Shown here piece by piece: positions 32,464-40,232 of a DNA stretch of 44,778 bases (position 1 is the first letter of the stretch; the number at the start of each line of letters is the position of its first letter). The stretch is from an uncultured Rhodospirillaceae bacterium (GTDB taxonomy: Bacteria; Pseudomonadota; Alphaproteobacteria; CAAGCB01; CAG-977). Both the position numbers and the translations under genes were made by a program. The notes under the pieces were generated by a model. It did not search any database. It was not told the origin of the DNA and saw only the letters and a program-made list of their open reading frames with translations. Location of the stretch: the NCBI GenBank assembly GCA_900550445.1, contig URSF01000019.1, positions 1 to 44,778 on the forward strand. The letters are read 5' to 3'.

Positions 32464-34403
32464 TTTTCTTTTTGTTGCCAAACTGTCAGATCCGTTTCGG
32501 GATAGTTCAGATGTCGCCTGTAAATATGCAGGTTTTCCAAAACGCGCTGAACGTAATTGCGCGTTTCGCTGAAAGGGATTCGTTCGATCCAGTCGATCGG
32601 ATCTATGTCTTCCTGCGGCCGGCCGATGGAACGCAGCCACCTGTTGACATTTGTCGGGCCGGCGTTATAGGCCGCAATCGCCAGAATATATGATCCGTTA
32701 AACCGTTTTAACAGATCGGCGAAGTAAGTGCTGCCCAGTTCGACGTTAAAGTCGGGGTTGGAATTCAGTTTCTGCACCGAAAAGTTTTTGCGTTTTTTTT
32801 GCGCGACCTGTTTGGCCGTTGCAGGCATGATCTGCATCAATCCGCGTGCGCCGGCCGGCGAAACGGCATGGGAAGCAAAGCTGCTTTCCTGCCGGATAAT
32901 AGACAAAACGACGGCCGTTTCGGCGCGTTCGTCATGTTTTAAATCCCGGACGGGATATCCCAGAGAAATAATGTCAATACCGTTTTGACGGGCTCTGCGG
33001 GCGATTGCGACGGCCAGGTCTTCGCGTTTTAAATCATGAGACAAAACATACGCCAACGCCGTAACGGACTGCGGATCGGACGCGTCTAAAAACAGCCGGG
33101 TGGCAAACAGGCCGACAAGGTCGTACTGTTCGGCGTTTTCCAGCATTTTCATAACGGCGAATAATTCGGATTTTTTGAATTTTTCAACCAGAGTCTTATC
33201 GGGCTGTTCTTCTACCGGCAGAGGCGGTATCGGCCGGCGGTTTAATTTTTCGGCCGCCAGCTGTCCGTAAATTGTCGTGATTTTATCGGCGGCTTTTTCA
33301 TAATGTGAACGCGCTTTTTCCCGGTCGTTCATTTCTTCATAAGCTCTGCCCAGCCAGTATTCGCCGCGCGAAACGCTGAGCGGAGAAGAAACGGACTGAA
33401 GCATATTTTTAAAATGCCGAACAGCCTGTTTTCTTTTTTTCAGGTTACGCAGAGCAATCCAGCCGGCGGTCCATTCGGCATCGGCAAAATCGGCTCCTTT
33501 GGTCAGGTAGTGATTTTTAGCGATATTATAAGCGGTTTGATATTCTTTATCGGCCAGAAACTGGCGGATCAAAGACGATTTTTCGGTCCACCAGCGTGAC
33601 GTTTTTTGTTTTTCCGGCGGTATTTTTTCCAACAGCTTGGCTGCGGCGCCATATTTTTTATTCACCCGGAGCCAGCGCAGCAAGTCAAACAAAAGCCCTT
33701 CGTCCTCGCGTTGGTTTTCCGGCAGATTTTTGATGGTTTTTCTGGCGTTTTTGTCGTTGGAAATCAAATTTGCGCGGATTTGCGCCAGCCGCTGGATATA
33801 AGGTTTCATAAAAGGAATAAAACGTCTGGCCTGAGAGGCCTTGCGTTCGTCCAGCAACTTTTTGGCCCGGTTCGCAAAGTCGCGTTCGTCCAGCAGAAAG
33901 AACAGTTTTTCCTGCACCGTCTGCGTTTCTTCTTCGTTCAGATCTCCTTTCCCCCACAGGGAATGAAGCATGGGGATTGCTTTTTCCCATTCTTTTTTTT
34001 CCATCAGGATATCCGCATACGTCAGTACGGCCTGCGTTGAAACGGGCGGGTGCTGTTTGAACCATTTTTCCAGATCGCTTTTTTTGCCCGTTTTCAGCAA
34101 AGCCAGCTCGGCATTTCTGCGAATCAGGTAAATCCGCGGCCAGCCGGGATTTTTCCTGATAAAGTTTTGCGCATCGTTAAAGTCCGGAATTTGTTGTGAA
34201 TCCGTTAATCGAAACCATTCGATTAACTTTAACAGCTTCGGATCCGCCGTCGTTTTGGCCGTTTTCATCGCCGTTTGGTAATCTTGCGAAACGGCGGCCT
34301 TGATCGAACGGGAATAGGCCTGTGCCGTCGGCAAAGGCGCTGCGGAACAAACGGCCGCGGAAAAAAAATAAAAACAACCAACCAGCAAAACGCAGCGTTT
34401 CAC
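32460..34403 (-). CDS. slt: Soluble lytic murein transglycosylase
   Basis: This is a 647-residue periplasmic enzyme that cleaves peptidoglycan between MurNAc and GlcNAc with formation of 1,6-anhydroMurNAc. A signal peptide ends near CSAAPL at about 21. Residues 25-440 form the helical U-shaped superhelix typical of Slt70. The C-terminal SLT domain (about 490-630) holds the catalytic Glu in IIRQESSF, then SPAGARGLMQIMPATA and IAAYNAGPTNVNRWL. Length and order match the family. The C-terminal VLENLHIYR segment is also typical. It is transcribed alone. Confidence 0.93.
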   Translation of the reverse strand: MKRCVLLVGCFYFFSAAVCSAAPLPTAQAYSRSIKAAVSQDYQTAMKTAKTTADPKLLKLIEWFRLTDSQQIPDFNDAQNFIRKNPGWPRIYLIRRNAELALLKTGKKSDLEKWFKQHPPVSTQAVLTYADILMEKKEWEKAIPMLHSLWGKGDLNEEETQTVQEKLFFLLDERDFANRAKKLLDERKASQARRFIPFMKPYIQRLAQIRANLISNDKNARKTIKNLPENQREDEGLLFDLLRWLRVNKKYGAAAKLLEKIPPEKQKTSRWWTEKSSLIRQFLADKEYQTAYNIAKNHYLTKGADFADAEWTAGWIALRNLKKRKQAVRHFKNMLQSVSSPLSVSRGEYWLGRAYEEMNDREKARSHYEKAADKITTIYGQLAAEKLNRRPIPPLPVEEQPDKTLVEKFKKSELFAVMKMLENAEQYDLVGLFATRLFLDASDPQSVTALAYVLSHDLKREDLAVAIARRARQNGIDIISLGYPVRDLKHDERAETAVVLSIIRQESSFASHAVSPAGARGLMQIMPATAKQVAQKKRKNFSVQKLNSNPDFNVELGSTYFADLLKRFNGSYILAIAAYNAGPTNVNRWLRSIGRPQEDIDPIDWIERIPFSETRNYVQRVLENLHIYRRHLNYPETDLTVWQQKEN

Positions 34404-34503
34404 TTCTTTTTCCTTTGGTGAAAATGTGATACTTCTTTAATTCTTGTGGTATTTCTTTTAAGATACGGTTAATTTAAAAAGTTATTTTATTTAGGGAGGC
34501 CTT

Positions 34504-35382
34504 ATGTTCAAGGGACTTTTTACCGCTTTAATCACTCCTTTTGACAAAGGAAAGATTGACGCGGACGCTTTCGTCCAGCTGATCGAATTCCAGATCAGTT
34601 CGGGGGTCGACGGTTTGGTTGTCTGCGGCACAACGGGGGAAAGCGCCGTGATGACGCCGCAGGAATATAAACAGACGGTCGAATTGTGCGTTAAAACCGT
34701 AAAAGGACGGGTTCCCGTTATTGCCGGAACGGGCTGCAATGATACGGAAAAAACAATCGCCAATACGCATACGGCCCAAAAAGCGGGTGCGGACGCCGCT
34801 TTGATCGTAACGCCTTATTACAACAAGCCGACTCAGGAAGGGTTGTTCCTGCATTATCAGGCGGTGCACGAAGCGTCCGATCTGCCCGTTATTTTATATA
34901 ACGTCCCCGGACGCACGGGCGTAAACCTCAGCCCGGAAACGGTCGGCCGTCTGTCTCGTTTGGAACGGATTGTCGGCATTAAGGACGCGACGCCGGATCT
35001 GATGCGCCCGTTAAGACTGCGCGCCGCCGCAGAGAAAAAAGATTTTTCGATTTTATCGGGCGAAGACGCTTCAATCGTCGCGTTTCTGGCTCACGGCGGC
35101 GACGGCTGTATTTCCGTAACGGCGAACGTCGCGCCGGCTTTGTGTGCCGGTCTGCATCGCGCCTGGGCGGAAAAAGACTGGGAGCGGATCGCGTATCTGC
35201 GCGATCTTTTGCTGCCGCTGCATGACGCCATGTTCATCGAAAGCAATCCCGCGCCGGTCAAATATGCCGCGGCCCGGCTGGGGTTCGGCGACGGATCTTT
35301 GCGTCTGCCGCTGTGCGAAATTTCCGAAAAGTCAAAAGAAGTCGTTCTGTCGGCAATGCATGCCGCCGGAATCGCGGAGTAA
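34504..35382 (+). CDS. dapA: 4-hydroxy-tetrahydrodipicolinate synthase
   Basis: This is a 292-residue TIM-barrel enzyme that condenses pyruvate with aspartate semialdehyde, the first committed step to lysine and meso-diaminopimelate. The Schiff-base Lys lies in VGIKDATPDL near 160 and the catalytic Tyr in VILYNVPGRTG near 134. GTTGESAVM near 43-51 is the substrate-binding motif. GGGAGG precedes the ATG. It overlaps no gene but lies only 4 nt before smpB, so the two are co-transcribed. Confidence 0.96.
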   Translation: MFKGLFTALITPFDKGKIDADAFVQLIEFQISSGVDGLVVCGTTGESAVMTPQEYKQTVELCVKTVKGRVPVIAGTGCNDTEKTIANTHTAQKAGADAALIVTPYYNKPTQEGLFLHYQAVHEASDLPVILYNVPGRTGVNLSPETVGRLSRLERIVGIKDATPDLMRPLRLRAAAEKKDFSILSGEDASIVAFLAHGGDGCISVTANVAPALCAGLHRAWAEKDWERIAYLRDLLLPLHDAMFIESNPAPVKYAAARLGFGDGSLRLPLCEISEKSKEVVLSAMHAAGIAE

Positions 35383-35386
35383 AAAT

Positions 35387-35866
35387 ATGGCCGCGCAAAA
35401 AAAATCAACGATGATCAGTACGGGAACCGTCGCAAAAAACAGAAAAGCGCATTTTAATTACGCGATCGAAGAAACTGTCGAAGCGGGCCTGATTCTGACG
35501 GGCGCGGAGGTGAAATCCCTGCGTTTGGGGCGGGCCAGTATTAACGAAGCTTACGCCGGCGTTCAGGACGGGGAATTGTATCTGATCAACGCGTCAATTC
35601 TGGAATACGGTTCGATCGGATATATGAAACATACGGCTGCCCGTCCGCGCAAGCTGTTGGTGCATAAAAAAGAGCTTAAACGCCTCAGCGGCGCGGTCGC
35701 TCGGAAAGGATACACGCTGATTCCGCTGGAACTTTATTTTAACGCGCGCGGGATCGCAAAAATCAAAATCGGTCTGGGAGTCGGAAAAAATAATGTTGAC
35801 AGACGCGAAGACATTAAAAAACGCGACTGGGATCGTGAAAAACGTCGGCTGTTGAAAGGCGGCTGA
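35387..35866 (+). CDS. smpB: SsrA-binding protein SmpB
   Basis: This is a 159-residue basic RNA-binding protein that carries tmRNA to stalled ribosomes. Signatures are VAKNRKAHFNYAIEE, GLILTGAEVKSLRLGRASI (about 41-59) and the basic tail KNNVDRREDIKKRDWDRE. The start at 35387 has GGAG 7 nt upstream and overlaps nothing. A much longer reading in this frame from 35144 lies inside dapA and is a shadow. No tmRNA gene could be identified nearby. Confidence 0.96.
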   Translation: MAAQKKSTMISTGTVAKNRKAHFNYAIEETVEAGLILTGAEVKSLRLGRASINEAYAGVQDGELYLINASILEYGSIGYMKHTAARPRKLLVHKKELKRLSGAVARKGYTLIPLELYFNARGIAKIKIGLGVGKNNVDRREDIKKRDWDREKRRLLKGG

Positions 35867-35937
35867 TTTAGTTTTTGCAATTTTCGGGGTTTTGTGCTTT
35901 CTTTGAACAAAGAATTTTCTGCCGGAGGATAAAGGTA

Positions 35938-36891
35938 ATGCAAAATTTACAGGAAAAAATTAAAGAATTGCTCCTGTTGTCGGACGACGATATCGAACCG
36001 TTGTTAAGGGGCGATTTTAAAACGCTGCTGGCTCAAAATAAAGAAGGCGCCGTCCGCGTTGGTATCGTTTACGGTTCCTGTATCGTTGTTTTATTGCTGT
36101 TTTTATCGCTTTTTTCCGTTTTCGGAGCGTTCGGAAAAGTTATTTTAAGCTTTCTGATGTTCGGTCTGGTCGGCGCTTTGGCGTTTCTTGCCGGTGAAAA
36201 AAATGTGCTGAAGGCGACACGATATCCGGCGTTTTCGTATTTCCTTTTGTTTGTTTTCGCATTGATAACCCTGTCGATGTTTTCCGATATTTTTTCTCAG
36301 GGAGGCTTCCTGTCCAAACTGCTGCTGTTTATGATTGTGGCCGGTCTGGGGGCGGGCGCGTATTCTTTGCGATTAAAGGCGGCCGAACGCGGATTTACGT
36401 TGATCCAACTGATTTTAGTGACGCTGATGCTGGGCGGTTTTTTGCTTTCGCTGCAGGCGGCTTCCGTCCAGTTCGGTATGGACAGGGAAATCGCCATGGC
36501 TCGTCAGCGTCAGGAAATCCGCCGTCTGCGTGAAGCCGAACAAATGCGCATGAATCAGGCGTCGACAAAAGTATGCACGACAGATGAAGAATGCCGTAAA
36601 ATGAATACAAAAAAGAATTCATATTACGCCGAATACGAAGAATTTGCTCAAGAGGCCTGTGAAAATGCCGTCGCGAAGGAAATCCCGGGGCGTTTCGAAT
36701 GGACGGTGTCCGCCAAAGATTACAAATTCACCAGCTATGAAGTCGATGTGCTGAAGGACGATATTTTGCTGATCGGCGATCGGGCTCAGCTGATTGCCAA
36801 TGACGGAACGAAAACAAAAATTACTTATACCTGCCATTACAACACTAAAAAGAAAACAACGACGGCCGCCATTCAAAAGACTGCTCAGTAA
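35938..36891 (+). CDS. Polytopic membrane protein with cysteine-pair C-terminal domain, unknown
   Basis: This is a 317-residue protein. A cytoplasmic helical start (LQEKIKELLLLSDDDIEPLL) leads to about five transmembrane helices between residues 40 and 180. A coiled-coil region rich in Arg, Gln and Glu follows (REIAMARQRQEIRRLREAEQ), then a soluble domain ending ITYTCHYNTKKKTTTA. Cysteines occur in KVCTTDEECRKM and EACENA, so the domain may be periplasmic with disulfides. The strand pattern ILLIGDRAQLIANDG and TYTCHYN recalls small secreted domains of unknown function. GGAGG precedes the ATG at 35938. Confidence 0.65.
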   Translation: MQNLQEKIKELLLLSDDDIEPLLRGDFKTLLAQNKEGAVRVGIVYGSCIVVLLLFLSLFSVFGAFGKVILSFLMFGLVGALAFLAGEKNVLKATRYPAFSYFLLFVFALITLSMFSDIFSQGGFLSKLLLFMIVAGLGAGAYSLRLKAAERGFTLIQLILVTLMLGGFLLSLQAASVQFGMDREIAMARQRQEIRRLREAEQMRMNQASTKVCTTDEECRKMNTKKNSYYAEYEEFAQEACENAVAKEIPGRFEWTVSAKDYKFTSYEVDVLKDDILLIGDRAQLIANDGTKTKITYTCHYNTKKKTTTAAIQKTAQ

Positions 36892-36901
36892 GTATTTTTT
36901 C

Positions 36902-36929
36902 TTGATATGACTGTAAGATATGCTAGTAT
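36902..36929 (+). promoter_or_regulatory. Promoter of the second small paralogue
   Basis: TTGATA (36902-36907), a 16-bp spacer and TAGTAT (36924-36929), 45 bp before the gene at 36974. Confidence 0.5.
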
Positions 36930-36973
36930 AACTCAACTTTGCTGTGAAGAAGACAGCGCGACGGAGAATTAAA

Positions 36974-37324
36974 ATGACCCATACGGCGGTAGAAACGGAA
37001 GCTTATTACGATATTCTGGCTAATGCAGACGGGGAATTGTTGTTTTGTCTGAAAGCGCGCGAAGGCAGTCCGGATCGTCCGCAGATTTTGTTTAACGGTG
37101 AAAATCATGCTTTGTTTTATCGTACGGCCGATCAGATGATTGTATTGGATTATATCCACCCGGAGGTCTGCCCGTTGTTAAAAGAAGCATCGTCCGTGCT
37201 GGTCGCCGAATTTACGGAACCCGGCGGCGATAATCCGATGAAAGGAATTGTACGGGAATATACGGCTTCTGTCCGTCATGTTTCAAAACTGCCGCTGGTG
37301 ACTGATATCAAGGAATTAAGTTGA
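36974..37324 (+). CDS. Small hypothetical protein, paralogue family member B
   Basis: This 116-residue soluble protein is clearly related to the protein at 42794 and more distantly to the one at 28906. Shared blocks are ELLFCLKAR, ILFNGENHALFYRT, VLDYIHPEVCPLL, and EYTASVRHVSKLPL. The conserved NHALxYRT and D-(Y/F)-IHP-(E/D)-V are the best family marks. GGAG lies 7 nt before the ATG at 36974; an earlier in-frame ATG at 36944 has no site. Its own promoter and terminator make it a single-gene unit. Function unknown. Confidence 0.72.
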   Translation: MTHTAVETEAYYDILANADGELLFCLKAREGSPDRPQILFNGENHALFYRTADQMIVLDYIHPEVCPLLKEASSVLVAEFTEPGGDNPMKGIVREYTASVRHVSKLPLVTDIKELS

Positions 37325-37343
37325 TTTTTTTGCGGCAGAAATA

Positions 37344-37370
37344 AAAAAAGCGGCCTTCGGCCGCTTTTTT
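37344..37370 (+). terminator. Intrinsic terminator
   Basis: GCGGCC (37350-37355) pairs with GGCCGC (37359-37364), extended by A and T runs on either side and followed by TTTTTT. It ends the 36974 gene. Confidence 0.88.
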
Positions 37371-37770
37371 ATGTTCCGAAAATCAGCATCGGTCATGGTT
37401 CAGTAAAGATTACGGTGATGAACGGAAGAACTCCTTAGTTGCAATGAAAATGGGCTTGGTGAACTGAACGAATGTCAAACTCAAAAGAGTGAATTATATG
37501 GTTTAAAGAGATTATCACATACGACGTGAAATTACGAATGACGGCTGAAAGTTTTGCTGAATTTTAATTGTCGGGCTGCAACGATCACATAGTTTTATTT
37601 TAATGCGGTATCGTAAAGTATGTTATGAACAAAATATTGCCAATAAAGAATTGTTCGATCTGTTTGAGGGCGGATAAGTAAGTTCAAATCAGCTTTGTTT
37701 CAGGTGTTAGTGATTAAGACTGTGTCTGTATATGAAATACTCCGTGTTTTACGCGGGAAAAGAGAAATAC
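37371..37770. other. 400-bp stretch without a recognised gene
   Basis: No open frame of good length and no known RNA signature is visible. A few short readings look weakly protein-like (for example KDYGDERKNSLVAMKMGLVN on the plus strand, closed by stops), which could be a decayed gene. Base composition is AT-rich. Confidence 0.3.
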
Positions 37771-37799
37771 GAAAAAGCCGGGCATAAAACCCGGCTTTT
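37771..37799 (-). terminator. Terminator of the tRNA-like gene
   Basis: On the minus strand AAAAGCCGGG-type bases (37799-37790) pair with CCCGGCTTTT (37782-37773) and end in a T-run, only 4 nt after the CCA end. Confidence 0.8.
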
Positions 37800-37803
37800 A
37801 AAT

Positions 37804-37875
37804 TGGTCTCTGCGACGGTTTTGATTCCGCATCTACTCAGTGACAGTGAGTTGCTTTCCCTTAAGCTACACAGAG
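37804..37875 (-). tRNA. tRNA-Asp(GTC)-like gene with reduced T arm
   Basis: A 72-nt cloverleaf can be drawn on the minus strand. The acceptor stem is CTCTGTG/CGCAGAG with discriminator A and an encoded CCA. T8 and A9 are followed by a D stem GCTT/AAGC with loop AAGGGA, keeping GG. The anticodon stem is ACTCA/TGAGT with the 7-nt loop CTGTCAC, anticodon GTC at 37842-37844. The variable loop is AGAT. The T stem is only 4 bp (GCGG/CCGT, one wobble) with an 8-nt loop AATCAAAA in place of the usual TTCRANY. A promoter and a terminator flank it, so it should be expressed. It differs from standard bacterial tRNA-Asp (which starts GG) and may be a special or degenerate tRNA. Confidence 0.6.
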
Positions 37876-37900
37876 ATAAGATCTTCACCCCTCTATTCTT

Positions 37901-37929
37901 AATATCGCATACTTCGACGCTTTTTTCAA
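37901..37929 (-). promoter_or_regulatory. Promoter of the tRNA-like gene
   Basis: On the minus strand TTGAAA (37929-37924), a 17-bp spacer and GATATT (37906-37901) place the start about 18 bp before the tRNA 5' end. Confidence 0.55.
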
Positions 37930-37937
37930 GTTTTTTT

Positions 37938-37953
37938 TGTGATTTTCATCACA
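37938..37953. promoter_or_regulatory. CRP/FNR-type palindrome TGTGA-N6-TCACA
   Basis: TGTGATTTTCATCACA is an exact match to the CRP consensus TGTGA-N6-TCACA, extended to a 7-bp perfect stem. It is centred about 51 bp upstream of the predicted tRNA-like start. Which gene it controls is unclear. Confidence 0.45.
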
Positions 37954-38130
37954 AATAAAATAATGGCGGTCTTATGAAAAAAACAGTGCCATAAAATGGA
38001 CAAAAATAAAACTCCGCCGGCATTTAAAGCTTTTTTATTAAACCTAAAAACGATTTTAACATTATGAAAATAAATGTTTTTTGAGTTTTTTATGAAAATT
38101 GTGTTTTTGTCAAAAAAATTGAAAAAAAGC

Positions 38131-38159
38131 TTGCGTCATTTAACCGGCTTGAGTACTAT
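38131..38159 (+). promoter_or_regulatory. Promoter of iscX / RNase J-like operon
   Basis: TTGCGT (38131-38136), a 17-bp spacer and TACTAT (38154-38159), 52 bp before the iscX ATG. Confidence 0.55.
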
Positions 38160-38211
38160 GGACATTAACAGGGGTAAAACCCGCGACTTTTAATTAAAGG
38201 ATACTTTGAAT

Positions 38212-38448
38212 ATGGCGTTGAAATGGTCTGATGTTGATGAATTGGCGCAAGCTCTGGAAAATCTTTACCCGCAGACCGATCTGTCCGTTTTGGAATACGG
38301 CGAACTGCAAAAAATGGCGGCCGGTGTCGACGGGTTTGACGATTCTTCCGTCCCCGATAACGACGATATGGAAGCTGTGATCAATGCCTGGATCGGTATT
38401 CAGTTTCCCGAAGAACCTGAAAAAGTCAATTCGGAAAACATAGAATAA
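38212..38448 (+). CDS. iscX: IscX-like Fe-S assembly protein
   Basis: This is a 78-residue acidic protein. It begins LKWSDVDELAQAL and has ENLYPQTDLSVLEYGELQKMA, then FDD, then a C-terminal AVINAWIGIQF, following E. coli IscX (LKWTD...AL...YPDxDP...LxxxVxxLxxFDDDP...LxxILxxWxxE). IscX binds IscS and modulates cluster transfer. The ATG at 38212 has AAAGG 11 nt upstream; a TTG at 38206 is an alternative. No other isc or suf gene is in the window. It is followed after 12 nt by a nuclease of RNase J type. Confidence 0.82.
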   Translation: MALKWSDVDELAQALENLYPQTDLSVLEYGELQKMAAGVDGFDDSSVPDNDDMEAVINAWIGIQFPEEPEKVNSENIE

Positions 38449-38460
38449 GGATAAACGGTA

Positions 38461-40155
38461 ATGGCTGAAGCTTACACATCTTGGAAATCCGCCGGGGGAA
38501 ATAATGCGGATCATATCGGCGGAAACGGTTATGAGTTTTCCTATGTCGATGAAACGGGATACGAAAAAAAATCCATTCAGGTTGATTACGGGTCGCTGTT
38601 TTGCAGCAAAGCGGAAACGGGATATGATTGTTTCATTCCCGTTATGCCGGAAAGCAACGATATTCTGATTACGCACGGTCACGCGGATCATATCGGCGGG
38701 CTGGCGCATTTGATGAATTTGAAACGCGCCGAGTTTGCCGCAAAACGTGAAAAAGGCGAAAATCTGACGATTCACTGTACGCCGTTTGCGGAAAAAATGA
38801 TTAAAAATAACTTGCAAAGTACCGGTATTCCGAAAGAAGAATTTCCCGAATTCCATTTGATCGAACCGGGGAAACCTTTTGAAGCCAACGGGTTTAAGGT
38901 TGAACCGTTTGCGGTTTCCCATTCTATTCCCGACGCCGTCGGTTTTGTCATTGAAAGTCCGGACGGTACGCGCATGATGACTATGGGCGATTTTAAAACG
39001 GCGAAAGTTCCGCTGGGGCAGGGATTTGACGATGAAAAAGTCGCTGCCGTCGCGGCAAAGGGAATTGATTATTTGTTTGTTGATTCGACGTCGGCAACGT
39101 CTTCGGGGGAAACGATCGGCGAATCCGAAGTAAAAAAAGGGTTGCGGGAAATTTTAAAACAGTCGCAGGGCGGCCCTGTTATTTCCGGGGTGATTTCTTC
39201 ATCGTGTCATCGCCTGCATACGGTTGCTTCCGCTTTGGCCGAAGAAGCCATTGAAGAAGCCGCCGCGCTGGAAAAGAAATTCAGTTATCCCGTGGAACCT
39301 CAGCCGCGGACAATGATTTTGGACGGCGCGTCCTTAATCGCGGCGCGGCGCGCAATGAACGCCTGCGGGTATAAGCTGGAAGATTTGATTAAACAAGAAA
39401 CGGGCATTGATATTAAAATTGTGGCTTCCAATACGAAAGCGGCGCTGAATACGCCGCCCGAAGAACGCTTTTATGTCTGTACCGGCACGCAGGGAGAAGA
39501 TGCTTCTTTACTGAAAATCGCGGAAGGGCGCAACAGAAATATTTCTCTGGACGAAATGCGCGCTTCTTCCGGCAGGGGAAAAGATCTGCCGGTTTATGTG
39601 TACAACCTGCAGTCCTGTATCCCCGGCAGTGAAGAAAAACATCAGGCTTTGGAAAATAAGTTTAAGGAACAGGGCTGTACGACCTATTTCCCCAGCCGCT
39701 ATAAGCCGAATCAATTTACGATTCATGCCTCCGGCCATGCCGGAGCGGGCGATGTGGCAAAAATCTGCCGGATTGTTGCGAAAAATTCAGAACGCCCGAC
39801 GATGGTTGTGCCTATTCACGGGGATCCGGCTCAGCGCCGCAATGTGATGAAAATCGCTCAGGACAACGGCCTGAACGCCTGTATCGTTCCGAATATGGCG
39901 GAAATGAAATCCTTTAAACGCTATACCAGCTGGGAAGACGGCGGTAAAACAGAAGAATGGATCGGCGTTAACGACGCGAATAATGATTTCAGACGGCCAT
40001 ATTTTAAATATGACCGGGTTCAGTTAAATGTCGAAACAAAAGAACGTTCAAAGGTCGGATATTATAAATACAAGCCGGCGGCGAAAAAACCGCGGCAGCG
40101 GGACGCCGCTCAGACGGCTGTCGTCGCCGGGCGTTACGGCCGCGGCGGACGGTAA
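38461..40155 (+). CDS. RNase J-like metallo-beta-lactamase/beta-CASP nuclease
   Basis: This is a 564-residue protein. The metallo-beta-lactamase motif ILITHGHADHIGGL is near 62-76, followed by AVSHSIPDAVGFVI and MTMGDFKTAKVP. The beta-CASP part ends with a C-terminal TIHASGHAGAGDV and VVPIHGDPAQRR, the positions where RNase J has HVSGHA and PVHGE. Such enzymes act as endo- and 5' exonucleases on RNA. The N-terminal 35 residues (TSWKSAGGNNADHIGGNGYE) differ from classic RNase J. The C-terminal tail is basic (KPAAKKPRQRD...RYGRGGR), suited to RNA binding. It may be the RNase J of this organism or a sister branch. Confidence 0.82.
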   Translation: MAEAYTSWKSAGGNNADHIGGNGYEFSYVDETGYEKKSIQVDYGSLFCSKAETGYDCFIPVMPESNDILITHGHADHIGGLAHLMNLKRAEFAAKREKGENLTIHCTPFAEKMIKNNLQSTGIPKEEFPEFHLIEPGKPFEANGFKVEPFAVSHSIPDAVGFVIESPDGTRMMTMGDFKTAKVPLGQGFDDEKVAAVAAKGIDYLFVDSTSATSSGETIGESEVKKGLREILKQSQGGPVISGVISSSCHRLHTVASALAEEAIEEAAALEKKFSYPVEPQPRTMILDGASLIAARRAMNACGYKLEDLIKQETGIDIKIVASNTKAALNTPPEERFYVCTGTQGEDASLLKIAEGRNRNISLDEMRASSGRGKDLPVYVYNLQSCIPGSEEKHQALENKFKEQGCTTYFPSRYKPNQFTIHASGHAGAGDVAKICRIVAKNSERPTMVVPIHGDPAQRRNVMKIAQDNGLNACIVPNMAEMKSFKRYTSWEDGGKTEEWIGVNDANNDFRRPYFKYDRVQLNVETKERSKVGYYKYKPAAKKPRQRDAAQTAVVAGRYGRGGR

Positions 40156-40171
40156 ACCGTTAAATGAAAAA

Positions 40172-40200
40172 TGCCGGGCTTGTTGCCCGGTGTTTTTTTT
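40172..40200 (+). terminator. Intrinsic terminator
   Basis: CCGGGC (40174-40179) pairs with GCCCGG (40185-40190) and is followed by TGTTTTTTTT. Confidence 0.85.
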
Positions 40201-40232
40201 CGGGACGATTTAAAAGACTGAAAAATTCTTTT

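Noticed and set aside
35144..35386. Upstream extension of smpB within dapA
   Set aside because: It is out-of-frame shadow of dapA; SmpB homologues start near 35387.
36388..36450. GFTLIQLILV, resembling a type IV prepilin cleavage motif
   Set aside because: It lies inside a polytopic membrane protein near residue 155, not at an N-terminus, and the key Glu is Gln. Chance resemblance.
37380..37770. Possible tmRNA gene near smpB (a short TAESFAEF-stop reading)
   Set aside because: The tag does not end in Ala-Ala and no tRNA-like TTCRANY arm or acceptor pairing could be placed around it.
37700..37888. A 62-codon minus-strand frame
   Set aside because: It covers the tRNA-like gene and its terminator, has no ribosome site, and its Ser/Leu-rich translation is typical of a read-through RNA gene.
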